From Jannaschia pohangensis (GTDB taxonomy: Bacteria; Pseudomonadota; Alphaproteobacteria; Rhodobacterales; Rhodobacteraceae), in assembly GCF_900113875.1 (NCBI RefSeq), contig NZ_FORA01000008.1, forward strand, positions 18,358-82,357: 64,000 nt of DNA, in the 5' to 3' direction. Position numbers and translations under genes: made by a program. Under the pieces are notes generated by a model. That model was not told the origin of the DNA, did no database searches, and was given only the letters and a program-made list of their open reading frames with translations. Of the stretch, positions 26,203 through 34,720 are shown in pieces (position 1 is the stretch's first letter; each line of letters begins with the position of its first letter).

Positions 26203-27329
26203 CACCCGCCCCGCCGATAACTTGGCAGCAGCGACGCCTTGGCCACGAACCCGCCCGCGTCGAGACCCAGGCCCGCTGCCCGCGCGGCCTCGATCACCTC
26301 GGGGGCGAAGGTCGGGCGCTTGCGGTGGTCGCCCGACACGGTCACCAGGATTTCGACCGGGGTATCGCCAAGCGCCGTCAACGTGCGCATCGGCCCGCCG
26401 GGCACCGAATAGGTGTCCCAGGCATCCACCTCGACCGACGCATTGCCGCCATCGACATAGTCCAGCCGCACGCGCCCCTCGTGCACCATCAGCACCATCT
26501 TCTCGTCGAGCGCAAAGGGCCCGACCGCCTGCCCCGGCTCCAGCCGCAGCCATTCCGCCGAAAAGCCGTGCGGATTGGTGATGGGGGCCGCGTGTTCGCG
26601 GTTCTGCGTGATGCCGAAGCCGATCACCGGCGCGATCTGTGCGCCCCCGCCCGGCAGGTCGCGGTCAATGAACCCGGGGCGGAAATCGCGGTCCTTCCGC
26701 TGCACGAACCGCCGCGCCATTTCCGCGTGGCTCACCTCGCGCAGGGCGGCGACATCGGCGTCGGGCATGGGCGGAATGCGTCCCTCCTCGGGCGGGACCG
26801 GATCGCCCCGCGACGTATCCACCAGACGGTTCTCGGACGAGATATAGAGCCCGTAATCCGCCGCCTCGCGGATGATGTCGGGGTGAAAGATCACGCCGCC
26901 AGTGTTGTCCCCGCCCAGAATGGTGAAGAGCCAGCCGTCATCCGGTCCCGTGTTGGTGAAGCCGCGAAAGATCCAGGTCGGCACCGACAGGATGTCGCCG
27001 GGTCCGCCCGTCACCTCGTTCTCGCCCTTCGACCCCCACCGGAAGGTCCATTCGCCCCGCTGGACGATGAAGACCTCGGCGGTGAAATGGATGTGCAGGT
27101 TGTTGGTGATGCCATGGGGCATGGCGGCGGCCCCGATGTTGAAGCCATGCGCCTCGGGCAGGTTGATGATCTGCTCATCCGAAGAGGTCACCCCCGGCCC
27201 GATGATCGAATAGTTCTCCTTCAGGTGCGAGCCGGGTTTCTTGCAGTCGATGAAGGCCACGGTGCACGAGACATAGTCGGCCCGTCTGACGTGGCGCGCG
27301 GCGGCGACATCCTGGGTGATCGGGGTCAT
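26202..27329 (-). CDS. Bicupin protein, possible dioxygenase or isomerase
   Basis: 375 residues with two cupin barrels (about 60-150 and 240-330). The first has a metal-site pattern, NNLHIHFTAEVF, with His79, His81 and Glu85. The second barrel lacks an obvious His cluster. The fold is shared by gentisate-type dioxygenases and several isomerases. Its position between the ABC ATPase (4-bp overlap) and the aldolase suggests an early catabolic step on the imported compound. No specific activity can be assigned. Confidence 0.8.
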   Translation of the reverse strand: MTPITQDVAAARHVRRADYVSCTVAFIDCKKPGSHLKENYSIIGPGVTSSDEQIINLPEAHGFNIGAAAMPHGITNNLHIHFTAEVFIVQRGEWTFRWGSKGENEVTGGPGDILSVPTWIFRGFTNTGPDDGWLFTILGGDNTGGVIFHPDIIREAADYGLYISSENRLVDTSRGDPVPPEEGRIPPMPDADVAALREVSHAEMARRFVQRKDRDFRPGFIDRDLPGGGAQIAPVIGFGITQNREHAAPITNPHGFSAEWLRLEPGQAVGPFALDEKMVLMVHEGRVRLDYVDGGNASVEVDAWDTYSVPGGPMRTLTALGDTPVEILVTVSGDHRKRPTFAPEVIEAARAAGLGLDAGGFVAKASLLPSYRRGG

Positions 27330-28405
27330 GCGGCGGTTCCTTGTGCTGCGTCGCCGTCGATCCGCTGGCCGGACGTGCGATCGAACAGATGAATACGGAC
27401 CCCCGGCTTGGGGGCGAAATGGCAGGGCGCGTTGATCTCTGCCTCGAAATCGGCCGGACCCCGGGCGCAGACCGACGCCTTGCCCGTGCGCAGGGTGACA
27501 AGCGTGCTGTCCCCCGTCAATTCCAGAGCATAGAGCCGCCCCTGGATGGGCGCCTCGTCCCGTTGGATGATCTCCAGGTCTTCGGGACGCACACCCAATA
27601 CGACATCGTCGCGATCCGACACGGTGACCGGCAGGCTGACGCCCTGGGCGGTAAAGACCCCGCCCCGGATCGCCCCTTCGATCAGGTTCATCGACGGCGA
27701 GCCGATGAAGCCCGCAACGAAGAGGTCGGCGGGTTCCGAATAGATGCGCTTGGGCGTATCCAGCTGCACGATCCGCCCCTCGCGCATGACGGCCACGCGG
27801 CTGGCCAGCGTCATCGCCTCCATCTGGTCGTGGGTCACATAGACGGTGGTCACCCCCAATTCGTGATGCAGGTGCTTGAGCTCGGCGCGCATGGTTACCC
27901 GCAGCTTGGCGTCCAGGTTCGACAATGGCTCGTCCATCAGGAAGATGCGCGGCTTGCGCACGATGGCCCGGGCCAGTGCCACGCGCTGCCGCTGACCGCC
28001 CGACAACTCCGACGGGCGCCGGTCCAGCAGGGCGTCAAGCTCTACCTTCTCGGCGGTCTCCTGCACCCGCGCCGCCCGGTCGGCCTTGGCCATGCCGCGC
28101 AGCTTGAGCGGGTATTCGATGTTCTGGCGCACCGTCATATGCGGATAGAGACCGTAATTCTGAAACACCATCGCGATGTCGCGGTCCTTGGGCGGCTTGT
28201 CGTTCACCCGGTCGCCGCCGATCAGGATATCGCCCGAGGTGATGTCCTCCAGCCCCGCGATCATCCGCATGGTGGTGGTCTTGCCGCACCCCGACGGCCC
28301 GAGCAGCACCAGGAATTCGCCGTCCACGATGGTCAGGCTCTGCTTGGGGACCGCAAGGAAATTGCCGTATTTCTTTTCGATGTCGACGAGGCGGATTTCG
28401 GCCAT
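27326..28405 (-). CDS. Carbohydrate ABC transporter ATP-binding protein (UgpC/MalK-like)
   Basis: 359 residues. Walker A GPSGCGKT is at 36-43, signature LSGGQ at 134-138, Walker B IFLMDEP near 155, and a C-terminal MalK-type regulatory/TOBE region follows. It powers the two adjacent permeases. It starts 13 bp after the MalG-like gene and overlaps the cupin by 4 bp, linking transport to catabolism in one message. The subfamily transports sugars, glycerol phosphate and polyols. Confidence 0.94.
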   Translation of the reverse strand: MAEIRLVDIEKKYGNFLAVPKQSLTIVDGEFLVLLGPSGCGKTTTMRMIAGLEDITSGDILIGGDRVNDKPPKDRDIAMVFQNYGLYPHMTVRQNIEYPLKLRGMAKADRAARVQETAEKVELDALLDRRPSELSGGQRQRVALARAIVRKPRIFLMDEPLSNLDAKLRVTMRAELKHLHHELGVTTVYVTHDQMEAMTLASRVAVMREGRIVQLDTPKRIYSEPADLFVAGFIGSPSMNLIEGAIRGGVFTAQGVSLPVTVSDRDDVVLGVRPEDLEIIQRDEAPIQGRLYALELTGDSTLVTLRTGKASVCARGPADFEAEINAPCHFAPKPGVRIHLFDRTSGQRIDGDAAQGTAA

Positions 28406-28418
28406 GGGATAATTCCTG

Positions 28419-29234
28419 CTACTTGACCGCGCCGGCCGTCATGCCGCGCGTGAAGTGTTTCTGGATCAAAAGCGCCATGATGAAGATCGGCACGGTGATC
28501 ATGACGCCCGCCGCACTCATCAATTCCCAAAGGTCGCCGCGTTCGGTTCGGAAACTGACCAGGCCGACCGGCAGGGTGACCGCATCCCGTCGCGTCAGGA
28601 TCAGCGCAAAAAGGAATTCGTTCCAGGTCAGGATGAAGCAGAAGATGGACGAGGTCAGGATCCCGGGCGCCGCCATCGGCAACACGATGTCCTTGATGAC
28701 CCTGAGGCGCGAGGCCCCGTCGATCATCGCCGCCTCTTCGCTGTCGGTCGGGATGGCATCGATGAAGCCCTTGATCATCCAGATGACGAAGGGCGTCACG
28801 ATGGCCAGGTTGACCACGATCAACGCGACCCGCGTATCCAGCAGGCCCAGGGTCCGGAACATCAAAAAGAACGGCAGCACGATGACGACCGCCGGGATGA
28901 ACTGGGTCGACAGGATCAGGAAGAACAGGAACTTGCGCCCCTTCACCCGGAACCGCGAGAACGAATAGGCCGCCAGCGACGCACAGGGCACCGCAATCAG
29001 CACCGTCACCGTCGCCACGATCACCGAATTCAGGACCATGTCCCCCAGGTTCCAGGGGTCCGCGAAGACGGTCGCGAAATTCTGCAACGTCGGCTCGAAA
29101 TCCAGCGACAGCGAATAGGCGTCGCGCGGCCGCTTGAACGCGGTCAGGAACATCCAGGCGATCGGAAACAGGACGATCACGGAGACCAGGGCCAGAAGCG
29201 CACGCTCCCCCCACCAGGCGAAAAGACGTCTCAT
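28419..29234 (-). CDS. Carbohydrate ABC transporter permease (MalG/UgpE-like)
   Basis: 271 residues with six transmembrane segments, beginning LLALVSVIVLFPIAWMFLTAF. The EAA loop EEAAMIDGASRLRVIKDIVLP lies around residues 166-186, and the C-terminus QKHFTRGMTAGAVK is diagnostic for MalG-type subunits. Its ATG overlaps the stop of the MalF-like permease. The pair forms the inner-membrane channel. Confidence 0.94.
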   Translation of the reverse strand: MRRLFAWWGERALLALVSVIVLFPIAWMFLTAFKRPRDAYSLSLDFEPTLQNFATVFADPWNLGDMVLNSVIVATVTVLIAVPCASLAAYSFSRFRVKGRKFLFFLILSTQFIPAVVIVLPFFLMFRTLGLLDTRVALIVVNLAIVTPFVIWMIKGFIDAIPTDSEEAAMIDGASRLRVIKDIVLPMAAPGILTSSIFCFILTWNEFLFALILTRRDAVTLPVGLVSFRTERGDLWELMSAAGVMITVPIFIMALLIQKHFTRGMTAGAVK

Positions 29235-30115
29235 GCGGTTGCCATCTTTCTCTCGCTCAGGAGCATGCGGACATACCAGATCGAGATCACCATCATGATC
29301 GCCGTCAGGATCCAGGCCAGCGCCGAGGCATAGCCCATGTCATACCACTTGAAGCCCACGTTGAAGACGAAGAAGGCCAGCGTTTCCGTCGACACCCCCG
29401 GCCCGCCCCCGGTCAGGGTGACGACCTGATCGAACATCTTGAGCGCGAAGATCGTCTTGAGCACCGCCGTCACCAGCAGGACACCTTTCATCTGCGGCAG
29501 GATGATGCCGAAGACGATGCGCAGGTTCGACGCGCCGTCCACCCGCGCCGCCTCCTCGGTCTCGCGCGGGATGGAGGCGAGACCCCCGAGGCACATGAAC
29601 GTCATGTAGGGCGCCCAGTGCCAGACATCCGTCAGCACCAGAATGGCCATCGCCAAGTCCGGATCGGCCAGCCAGGGCGTCCCCTCCAGCGACGGGAATA
29701 CCGCGCCGATCCCCTTGGCCAGCACGCCGAATTCCGGGTTGAACATGAAGCGATAGCTCACCCCGATCAGCGCGGGGCTCATGGCGAAGGGCAGGATCAG
29801 GATGATCCGCGTGAAGGTGTGCATTCGCCCCTTGCGCCGCAACAACAGGGCCAGCGACATCGCGATGACCAGCGTCAGCGCGACACTGGTGACCACGAAG
29901 ATCGTCGTGACCCACAGCGAATTCTGAAACCCGCTCTCGCTGGCCGCGTGCAGGTAGTTGTCGACGCCGACGAACCCGCCCGGGCGGCGCTGTTTCGTCA
30001 GGTCCCATTCGCGGAACGACGTGACGAAGGAATAGGCCAGGGGATAGATCGTCGTGGCCAGCACGATCACGAAAGCCGGGATCAGCAGCCAATAGGGCAG
30101 CAGGCGGTCCTTCAC
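29231..30115 (-). CDS. Carbohydrate ABC transporter permease (MalF/UgpA-like)
   Basis: 294 residues from a GTG at 30115 preceded by CGAGGTG; a TTG at 30154 would run through an 11-bp hairpin and is rejected. Six transmembrane segments start with YWLLIPAFVIVLATTIYPLAYS, and the EAA loop EEAARVDGASNLRIVFGIILP is present. It partners the MalG-like subunit downstream and receives solute from the binding protein encoded upstream. Confidence 0.92.
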   Translation of the reverse strand: MKDRLLPYWLLIPAFVIVLATTIYPLAYSFVTSFREWDLTKQRRPGGFVGVDNYLHAASESGFQNSLWVTTIFVVTSVALTLVIAMSLALLLRRKGRMHTFTRIILILPFAMSPALIGVSYRFMFNPEFGVLAKGIGAVFPSLEGTPWLADPDLAMAILVLTDVWHWAPYMTFMCLGGLASIPRETEEAARVDGASNLRIVFGIILPQMKGVLLVTAVLKTIFALKMFDQVVTLTGGGPGVSTETLAFFVFNVGFKWYDMGYASALAWILTAIMMVISIWYVRMLLSERKMATA

Positions 30116-30147
30116 GGGGACACCTCGCAATCGGGACAGGGAAATGG

Positions 30148-30173
30148 GGGGCAAGCCGCGAACGGCTTGCCCC
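30148..30173 (-). terminator. Intercistronic hairpin after the sugar-binding-protein gene
   Basis: A perfect 11-bp stem (GGGGCAAGCCG / CGGCTTGCCCC) closed by a CGAA tetraloop lies 9 bp beyond the binding-protein stop. No strong T tract follows, so it fits a stabilising or attenuating structure that keeps the binding protein in excess over the permeases. Confidence 0.6.
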
Positions 30174-30181
30174 GATTGGGA

Positions 30182-31459
30182 TCAGCGGATCGCCGCGATC
30201 TCTTGGGCAGCGGTGTCGAGCGTCGCCTTGATGTCGTCGGACTCGCCCGACGCAAGGCTCGAAATCGCCGTCTCCAGGATTTCAGAGATGCGCGGCCAGT
30301 CTTCACCGAACTCGATCCCTTCAGCCGTGGCCAGGGCATCCGCCGCCGCCTGATGCATCCCGCCCCACCGGGCGTTCACGTCCGCGTCGGTCAGGTTCGA
30401 CATGTGCACCGCCACAACCTCGGTCAGCTCGGGGTCGAGCAGGACCTCACGCTCCAGCGCGGGATCGGTCAGCCAGCCGAGGAATTCCGCCGCCGCGTCT
30501 TTGGACTGCGACCCTTCGGTGACCGAGAAGATCCAGGTGTTGGTATAGGTGCTGCGGTCCGCACCGGCCACGGCGGGCAGCGCGGTAAAGCCGACCTGAT
30601 CTTCGGTCAGGGTCGATTGCTCCGGATCGGTCAGCTGCGAGCGGACCCACCACCAGACCGGCAGCATGGCGGAGTTGCCCTGCTTGAAGCTGTTGACGGC
30701 ATCCTGCTCCACGAACACGGCCGATCCCGGCGGAACGATCTCTTCCTGGCGCAGATAGCCGACATAGGTCTCGGTCGCCTTGACCCCGGCCTCCGAATTG
30801 AAGGTCGGCGCGCCGTCGGCATCGAACAGATCGCCGCCATTGCCCCACAGCAGGTTCATCCAGACCATCAGGTTCTGACCGCTCAGCTTGCCATAGGGCA
30901 GCGCCACGCCGGCGGCATCGCTGCTGTCCTGCACGGCCTTTGCGACGGTCACCATTTCTTCCCAGGTGCTCGGCGGGGCGACACCCGCCGCTTCCAGCAG
31001 GTCGGGCCGATAGAACAGAAGCTGCACATGGCCCCGCACCGGCAGGCCGATCAGCTCACCGTTCAACATTCCGTGGCGCAGGTGCGCCGCCGGGAAATCC
31101 GTGAGGTCCGTGCCCTGCGCCTCGATTGCGGGCCCGATCGGCTCCACCAGGTTCTGCAACGACACGACCCACTGATCCATGATCGACACGACGTCGTAAT
31201 CGCCGCCGCCCGCGACCATCTCGGTCGTCAGCGCCTCTTTCATGTTGGGGAACGGCACGTAGTCATAGACCACGTCGATGCCCGTCGCCTCCTCGAAGGC
31301 CGCGACGCGGGCTTCATGGGCTTCGAACTGGCTCGATTTGACGGCCAGCACGTTGACGGTCTGCCCCTCGAAGGGCTTTCCCTCGGTCGGCTCCCAGGCG
31401 AGCGCCGCAGTTCCGAAAAGGGCCGCGGTTATGGCGACCGTGCTTGTAAGTGATTTCAT
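30182..31459 (-). CDS. Carbohydrate ABC transporter substrate-binding protein
   Basis: 425 residues from the ATG at 31459; the signal peptide MKSLTSTVAITAALFGTAALA ends about residue 21. Extracellular solute-binding family 1 features include AAEFLGWLTDPALEREVLLDP and the ligand-cleft Trp/Tyr segments. It is the first gene of the operon and sits opposite a GntR regulator 96 bp away. Ligand type is uncertain: family 1 proteins bind oligosaccharides, glycerol phosphate and related polyols. Confidence 0.93.
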   Translation of the reverse strand: MKSLTSTVAITAALFGTAALAWEPTEGKPFEGQTVNVLAVKSSQFEAHEARVAAFEEATGIDVVYDYVPFPNMKEALTTEMVAGGGDYDVVSIMDQWVVSLQNLVEPIGPAIEAQGTDLTDFPAAHLRHGMLNGELIGLPVRGHVQLLFYRPDLLEAAGVAPPSTWEEMVTVAKAVQDSSDAAGVALPYGKLSGQNLMVWMNLLWGNGGDLFDADGAPTFNSEAGVKATETYVGYLRQEEIVPPGSAVFVEQDAVNSFKQGNSAMLPVWWWVRSQLTDPEQSTLTEDQVGFTALPAVAGADRSTYTNTWIFSVTEGSQSKDAAAEFLGWLTDPALEREVLLDPELTEVVAVHMSNLTDADVNARWGGMHQAAADALATAEGIEFGEDWPRISEILETAISSLASGESDDIKATLDTAAQEIAAIR

Positions 31460-31510
31460 GACTTCCTCCCAAACGTCTGTCCCCACGCTACCCTGCTTTG
31501 GAAATTTTCG

Positions 31511-31526
31511 TCAATAATATTATTGA
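31511..31526. promoter_or_regulatory. 16-bp palindrome, operator candidate
   Basis: TCAATAATATTATTGA is a perfect 16-bp palindrome in the divergent region between the ABC operon and the GntR-type gene. It lies 52 bp from the ABC start and 30 bp from the regulator start, so bound protein could repress both. GntR/FCD regulators typically recognise short AT-containing palindromes. Confidence 0.6.
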
Positions 31527-31555
31527 TAATCTTGCGTGGTCTTGGAGAAACCCCC

Positions 31556-32248
31556 ATGCTAACCTCGCATTACAGCCGATTTCGGAGAGGTTTCATGCAG
31601 GACAGTCTGGCCGCCGATCTGGAGAATGACATCATCTTCGGGCGTTATCCCCCGGGCACGCGCATCGTCGAGGACCGGGTGATGGAGCGTTACGATGCCA
31701 AGCGGCACGCCGTTCGCAATGCCTTCGCCGTGCTCGAAAAGCGCGGCCTGCTGGTGCATCGGCCCAATCGCGGCGTCGAAGTCGTCGACTTCACCCCCGA
31801 ACAGGTCGATTCGCTTTATGACGTGCGCATCCTCCTCGAGACGGCCGCGGCCGAGCGGACCGCCCTGCCCTGCCCGTCCGACATCGCCGCCCGGCTTCTG
31901 GATGTCGCGCACCGCCACAAGGCCGCCGTTGCCAACAAGGATTTCCGCGAGGTGTTCCGCCTCAACCAGGAGTTCCATGACATCCAGTTCTCCTGCTGCG
32001 AAAACGACATCCTGGCCGAGCTGGTCCGCGCCCATGCCCGCACCGCGCAGCCCATCCGCGTCGTCAAATACGAGGATGACGCCCATATGGCCCGGGTCGT
32101 GGAGCAGCATTTCGAGATCATCAAGGCCATGCAGGGCACGTCGACCGAAGCCCTGGTCCGCGCCGTGCGCGCCCACCTCCCTGCCTCGGCCAATGCCTAC
32201 CGCGTCCTCTTCGAGCGAAAGTTCGGTCCCTCCGCGGCTGCCGAGTGA
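31556..32248 (+). CDS. GntR family regulator with FCD domain
   Basis: 230 residues from the ATG at 31556 with GGAG upstream; an in-frame ATG at 31523 overlaps the palindrome. The N-terminal winged helix includes PPGTRIVEDRVMERYDAKRHAVRNAFAVLEKRG, split here by reading as the usual GntR layout. The FCD ligand domain (about 80-220) contains NQEFHDIQF and the late HFEIIKAM His, which often bind a metal and a carboxylate ligand. It probably represses the divergent ABC/cupin/aldolase operon until the substrate is present. Confidence 0.92.
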   Translation: MLTSHYSRFRRGFMQDSLAADLENDIIFGRYPPGTRIVEDRVMERYDAKRHAVRNAFAVLEKRGLLVHRPNRGVEVVDFTPEQVDSLYDVRILLETAAAERTALPCPSDIAARLLDVAHRHKAAVANKDFREVFRLNQEFHDIQFSCCENDILAELVRAHARTAQPIRVVKYEDDAHMARVVEQHFEIIKAMQGTSTEALVRAVRAHLPASANAYRVLFERKFGPSAAAE

Positions 32249-32256
32249 CCTTTTCC

Positions 32257-32280
32257 GGCTCTACAACGCCATTTAGAGCC
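32257..32280 (+). terminator. Weak hairpin after the GntR gene
   Basis: GGCTCTA (32257-32263) pairs with TAGAGCC (32274-32280) around a 10-base loop, 9 bp after the GntR stop and in the gap to the convergent replicase gene. There is no clean T tract, so termination strength is uncertain. Confidence 0.4.
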
Positions 32281-32330
32281 GCATTTGCGTCGTCCCTTTC
32301 GACTTGCGCTTGTCCCGCCCCAAGACCCGT

Positions 32331-33041
32331 CTAGGCCGTTCGCGGCACGATGGTGATCCGCCGACCGCGCCCGATCTCTGCCTCGACCGCTTCGGCCAGG
32401 GGCGTCATCAGGTGGGTCTGGACGTAATGCGCGGCGAACCGCGACGGGGCCGACAGCACCACATGGCTCCCGTCGTCCGACGTCATCTGAAGCCCCGCGA
32501 TCCAGGCCGCATGCTGCGCCGGGTCCACCAGCCGAAGGCGCCGTGACGCCGCCAGCCAGGTGCCCCGCGCCACGGGTTCGTTATCGGCCGTTTTCCCCGT
32601 ATCAGAGACGGTCGACGGCTCTGATACGACCGGAACCGGCGTCAACCGCTCCGCATGGTCCGGTCCGACCAAGGGCCAGAACTCCGCCGCCTTCTGCCAG
32701 ATCTCCACCAGGTCCAGACGATAGGCCCCTGCCCTCCCGCGCGCCCCAAGCCGCTTGCACACCACCAACCGCGCCGCCTGCCAGGCCCGCACCTCGCGCT
32801 TCACGGTCCGCTCGGTCACGCCCCACATCCGGGCCATGTCGCGCTGACAGACGCAGAATTCGTCCTGACGCCAGTTGTAGCGTGCCGTAATCACCGCGAT
32901 CAGCCGCAGCGCCGAGACCTGCAAGGCCCCCCCGCCCTGCATCCCGATCAACGCCAGCGCCGTCAGCACGTCATATTTTGCCGATCCCGCCTGTGGTCCA
33001 TTGAATTGGCCGGGTTTCAGCAACCCGCTGTCCATCTTCAT
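32331..33041 (-). CDS. DnaA-like plasmid replication initiator
   Basis: 236 residues from the ATG at 33041 (GGACAGG upstream); the frame continues to 33149 without support. Residues about 45-110 form a winged helix (DMARMWGVTERTVKREVRAW). Residues about 160-232 resemble the DnaA N-terminal domain (WLAASRRLRLVDPAQHAAWI and AAHYVQTHL). There is no AAA+ ATPase. Proteins with this architecture are the DnaA-like replicases of Rhodobacterales plasmids and are found next to parAB, as here. It should recruit the replication machinery at a nearby origin. The family call rests on domain resemblance and context. Confidence 0.8.
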   Translation of the reverse strand: MKMDSGLLKPGQFNGPQAGSAKYDVLTALALIGMQGGGALQVSALRLIAVITARYNWRQDEFCVCQRDMARMWGVTERTVKREVRAWQAARLVVCKRLGARGRAGAYRLDLVEIWQKAAEFWPLVGPDHAERLTPVPVVSEPSTVSDTGKTADNEPVARGTWLAASRRLRLVDPAQHAAWIAGLQMTSDDGSHVVLSAPSRFAAHYVQTHLMTPLAEAVEAEIGRGRRITIVPRTA

Positions 33042-33409
33042 CGCCTGTCCGCCTTTGCCGCCCTGCCCTCTTGTCGGGGCCTGGGTCGTTCCGATTCTTG
33101 CTTGGGGATAAGAAGGGCGAAACTCCTGTCCTTTGTCAACGATTTCCAAGAAACGGGATTTCAGCCCGGCTCAAATCAAAAATAAGAATGGATAGGGATA
33201 TTGGTTTAGGGGGACATGTAGTGACACCATATCGGCTGTTTCATGTCCCCGAAAGACCCTGCACATCAGGTTTTTCCGTGCCGGACCCTCCTGCTTTCGC
33301 GTATGTCGCCGGAAAAAACGCGAATTTTCATTTTGCCGAATTCGGAATATCCCGTTATTGCGAATATCAGACGAACCTACACGATAACGCAAACGAGGAC
33401 GAGCAGCCC
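33042..33409. promoter_or_regulatory. Divergent replicase/parA control region, possible origin
   Basis: This 368-bp gene-free region separates the replicase from parA and is clearly richer in A+T than its surroundings, especially at 33170-33400. It holds an inverted repeat with 9-bp arms, GGGGACATG (33210-33218) and CATGTCCCC (33242-33250), and a 10-bp palindrome CCGAATTCGG (33336-33345). Both gene starts face it. A role in replication initiation, parAB autoregulation or antisense control is plausible; no consensus DnaA box was recognised. Confidence 0.5.
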
Positions 33410-34720
33410 ATGCGCAATCATACCGACCTTCTGACCCTGAACGAACGCAGCCTTGCGCAACAGGCCGCGGTGCGTCGGGCGACCTTCTCTCCGGGCGAAG
33501 TGAAAGAGCTTCGCCCCTTCTCCATCTGGGAGATCAGTCAGTTCATGCTCGGCGTGCCCGCCGATACCCTGCGCAAGAAGCTGGCCGACGATCCCTCCCT
33601 GCCCCAGGGCACGGTCGAGGAAGACGGCCGCCAGCGCTGGTTCACCCTGTCCGAAATCAACGAGCTGCGCCGCCGCCTGCGGTTTCGCGGCAAGTCCCTC
33701 CTGCCCCGTCGTCCGCGCGGTCGGGCGATGCGCGTCGCCGTCAGCAACTTCAAGGGCGGTGTCGGCAAGACGGTAGTGGCACAACATCTGGCGCATGCCG
33801 CCGCTCTCGACGGCTACCGCGTGCTCTGCGTCGACTTCGACCCGCAGGCCACGCTGACCCATTCCATGGGGTTGGTCGAGGTCAAGGAGTGGCAGACGGT
33901 CTGGGGCATCATGTGTCGCGATCTCTGTCGCGAGGCGGACCGCATCACCGCCACCTATGACGACCCCGACGATTGCCCGCACCCTTCGGCAGACGAGCTG
34001 CCCGAAGACGTCCAGAGCATCGGCGCGCAGCGGGTGCAGGACTTCATCCAGCCGACTTGCTGGCCCACCATCGACATCATCCCCTCCTGCGCCAACGCGG
34101 CCTTCGTCGAGTTCGCCTCGGCCCAATACCGCGCCCTCCACAAGGCCTGGACCTTCTTCGGCTGCGTGGCGCGCTATCTCGACGAATTGGCCGACGATCA
34201 ATACGACCTCATCATCTTCGATTGCCCGCCGGCCATCGGCTATCAGAGCCTGAACGCTGCCTTCGCCGCCGATATCCTCTATATCCCGTCCGGTCCCGGC
34301 TATTGGGAGTACGACAGTACGACGTCCTATCTGGGCCAGCTTGGCGATGCGATGGCCGACATCTCCGAAGGCTTCGCGGGCCTGGCCGAGGAAGCGGGCC
34401 TGCACTTGCCCAAAAGCTTCCGCGACATTCGCCTGCTGATGACCCGCTATGAGGCGAACAATCCGCTGCACGCCGCCATGTCAGACGCCTTCGCCAATGT
34501 CTTCGGCGCCGACCTTTGCCGCCATCCGATCGAGATGACGCGCGCCGTCGAACAATCGGGCCGGTTCCAGATGTCCGTCTATGAACAGGACTATCGCCAG
34601 ATGACGCGGGAGACCTGGAAGCGCGCGCGGCAGAGTTTTGATCGCGCCTACGAGGAGTTCAAGGATACGGTCCTCTCTGCCTGGACCGAATCGGATGTGG
34701 CGAAAGGAGACGCGGCATGA
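33410..34720 (+). CDS. parA: Plasmid partitioning ATPase ParA
   Basis: 436 residues from the ATG at 33410; the frame open to 33071 crosses the AT-rich control region and is not coding. The N-terminal helix-turn-helix region (about 35-95, with FSIWEISQFMLGVPADTLRK) marks a type Ia ParA that can repress its own operon. The deviant Walker A KGGVGKT is at 115-121, and IIFDCPPAIG is the Walker A'/B region. It moves plasmid copies apart along the nucleoid using ParB bound at the palindromes. The stop overlaps parB by 4 bp. Confidence 0.95.
   Translation: MRNHTDLLTLNERSLAQQAAVRRATFSPGEVKELRPFSIWEISQFMLGVPADTLRKKLADDPSLPQGTVEEDGRQRWFTLSEINELRRRLRFRGKSLLPRRPRGRAMRVAVSNFKGGVGKTVVAQHLAHAAALDGYRVLCVDFDPQATLTHSMGLVEVKEWQTVWGIMCRDLCREADRITATYDDPDDCPHPSADELPEDVQSIGAQRVQDFIQPTCWPTIDIIPSCANAAFVEFASAQYRALHKAWTFFGCVARYLDELADDQYDLIIFDCPPAIGYQSLNAAFAADILYIPSGPGYWEYDSTTSYLGQLGDAMADISEGFAGLAEEAGLHLPKSFRDIRLLMTRYEANNPLHAAMSDAFANVFGADLCRHPIEMTRAVEQSGRFQMSVYEQDYRQMTRETWKRARQSFDRAYEEFKDTVLSAWTESDVAKGDAA

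Noticed and set aside
33071..33409. N-terminal extension of ParA
   Set aside because: Runs through the AT-rich control region with a non-coding composition; the ATG at 33410 gives a normal type Ia ParA.
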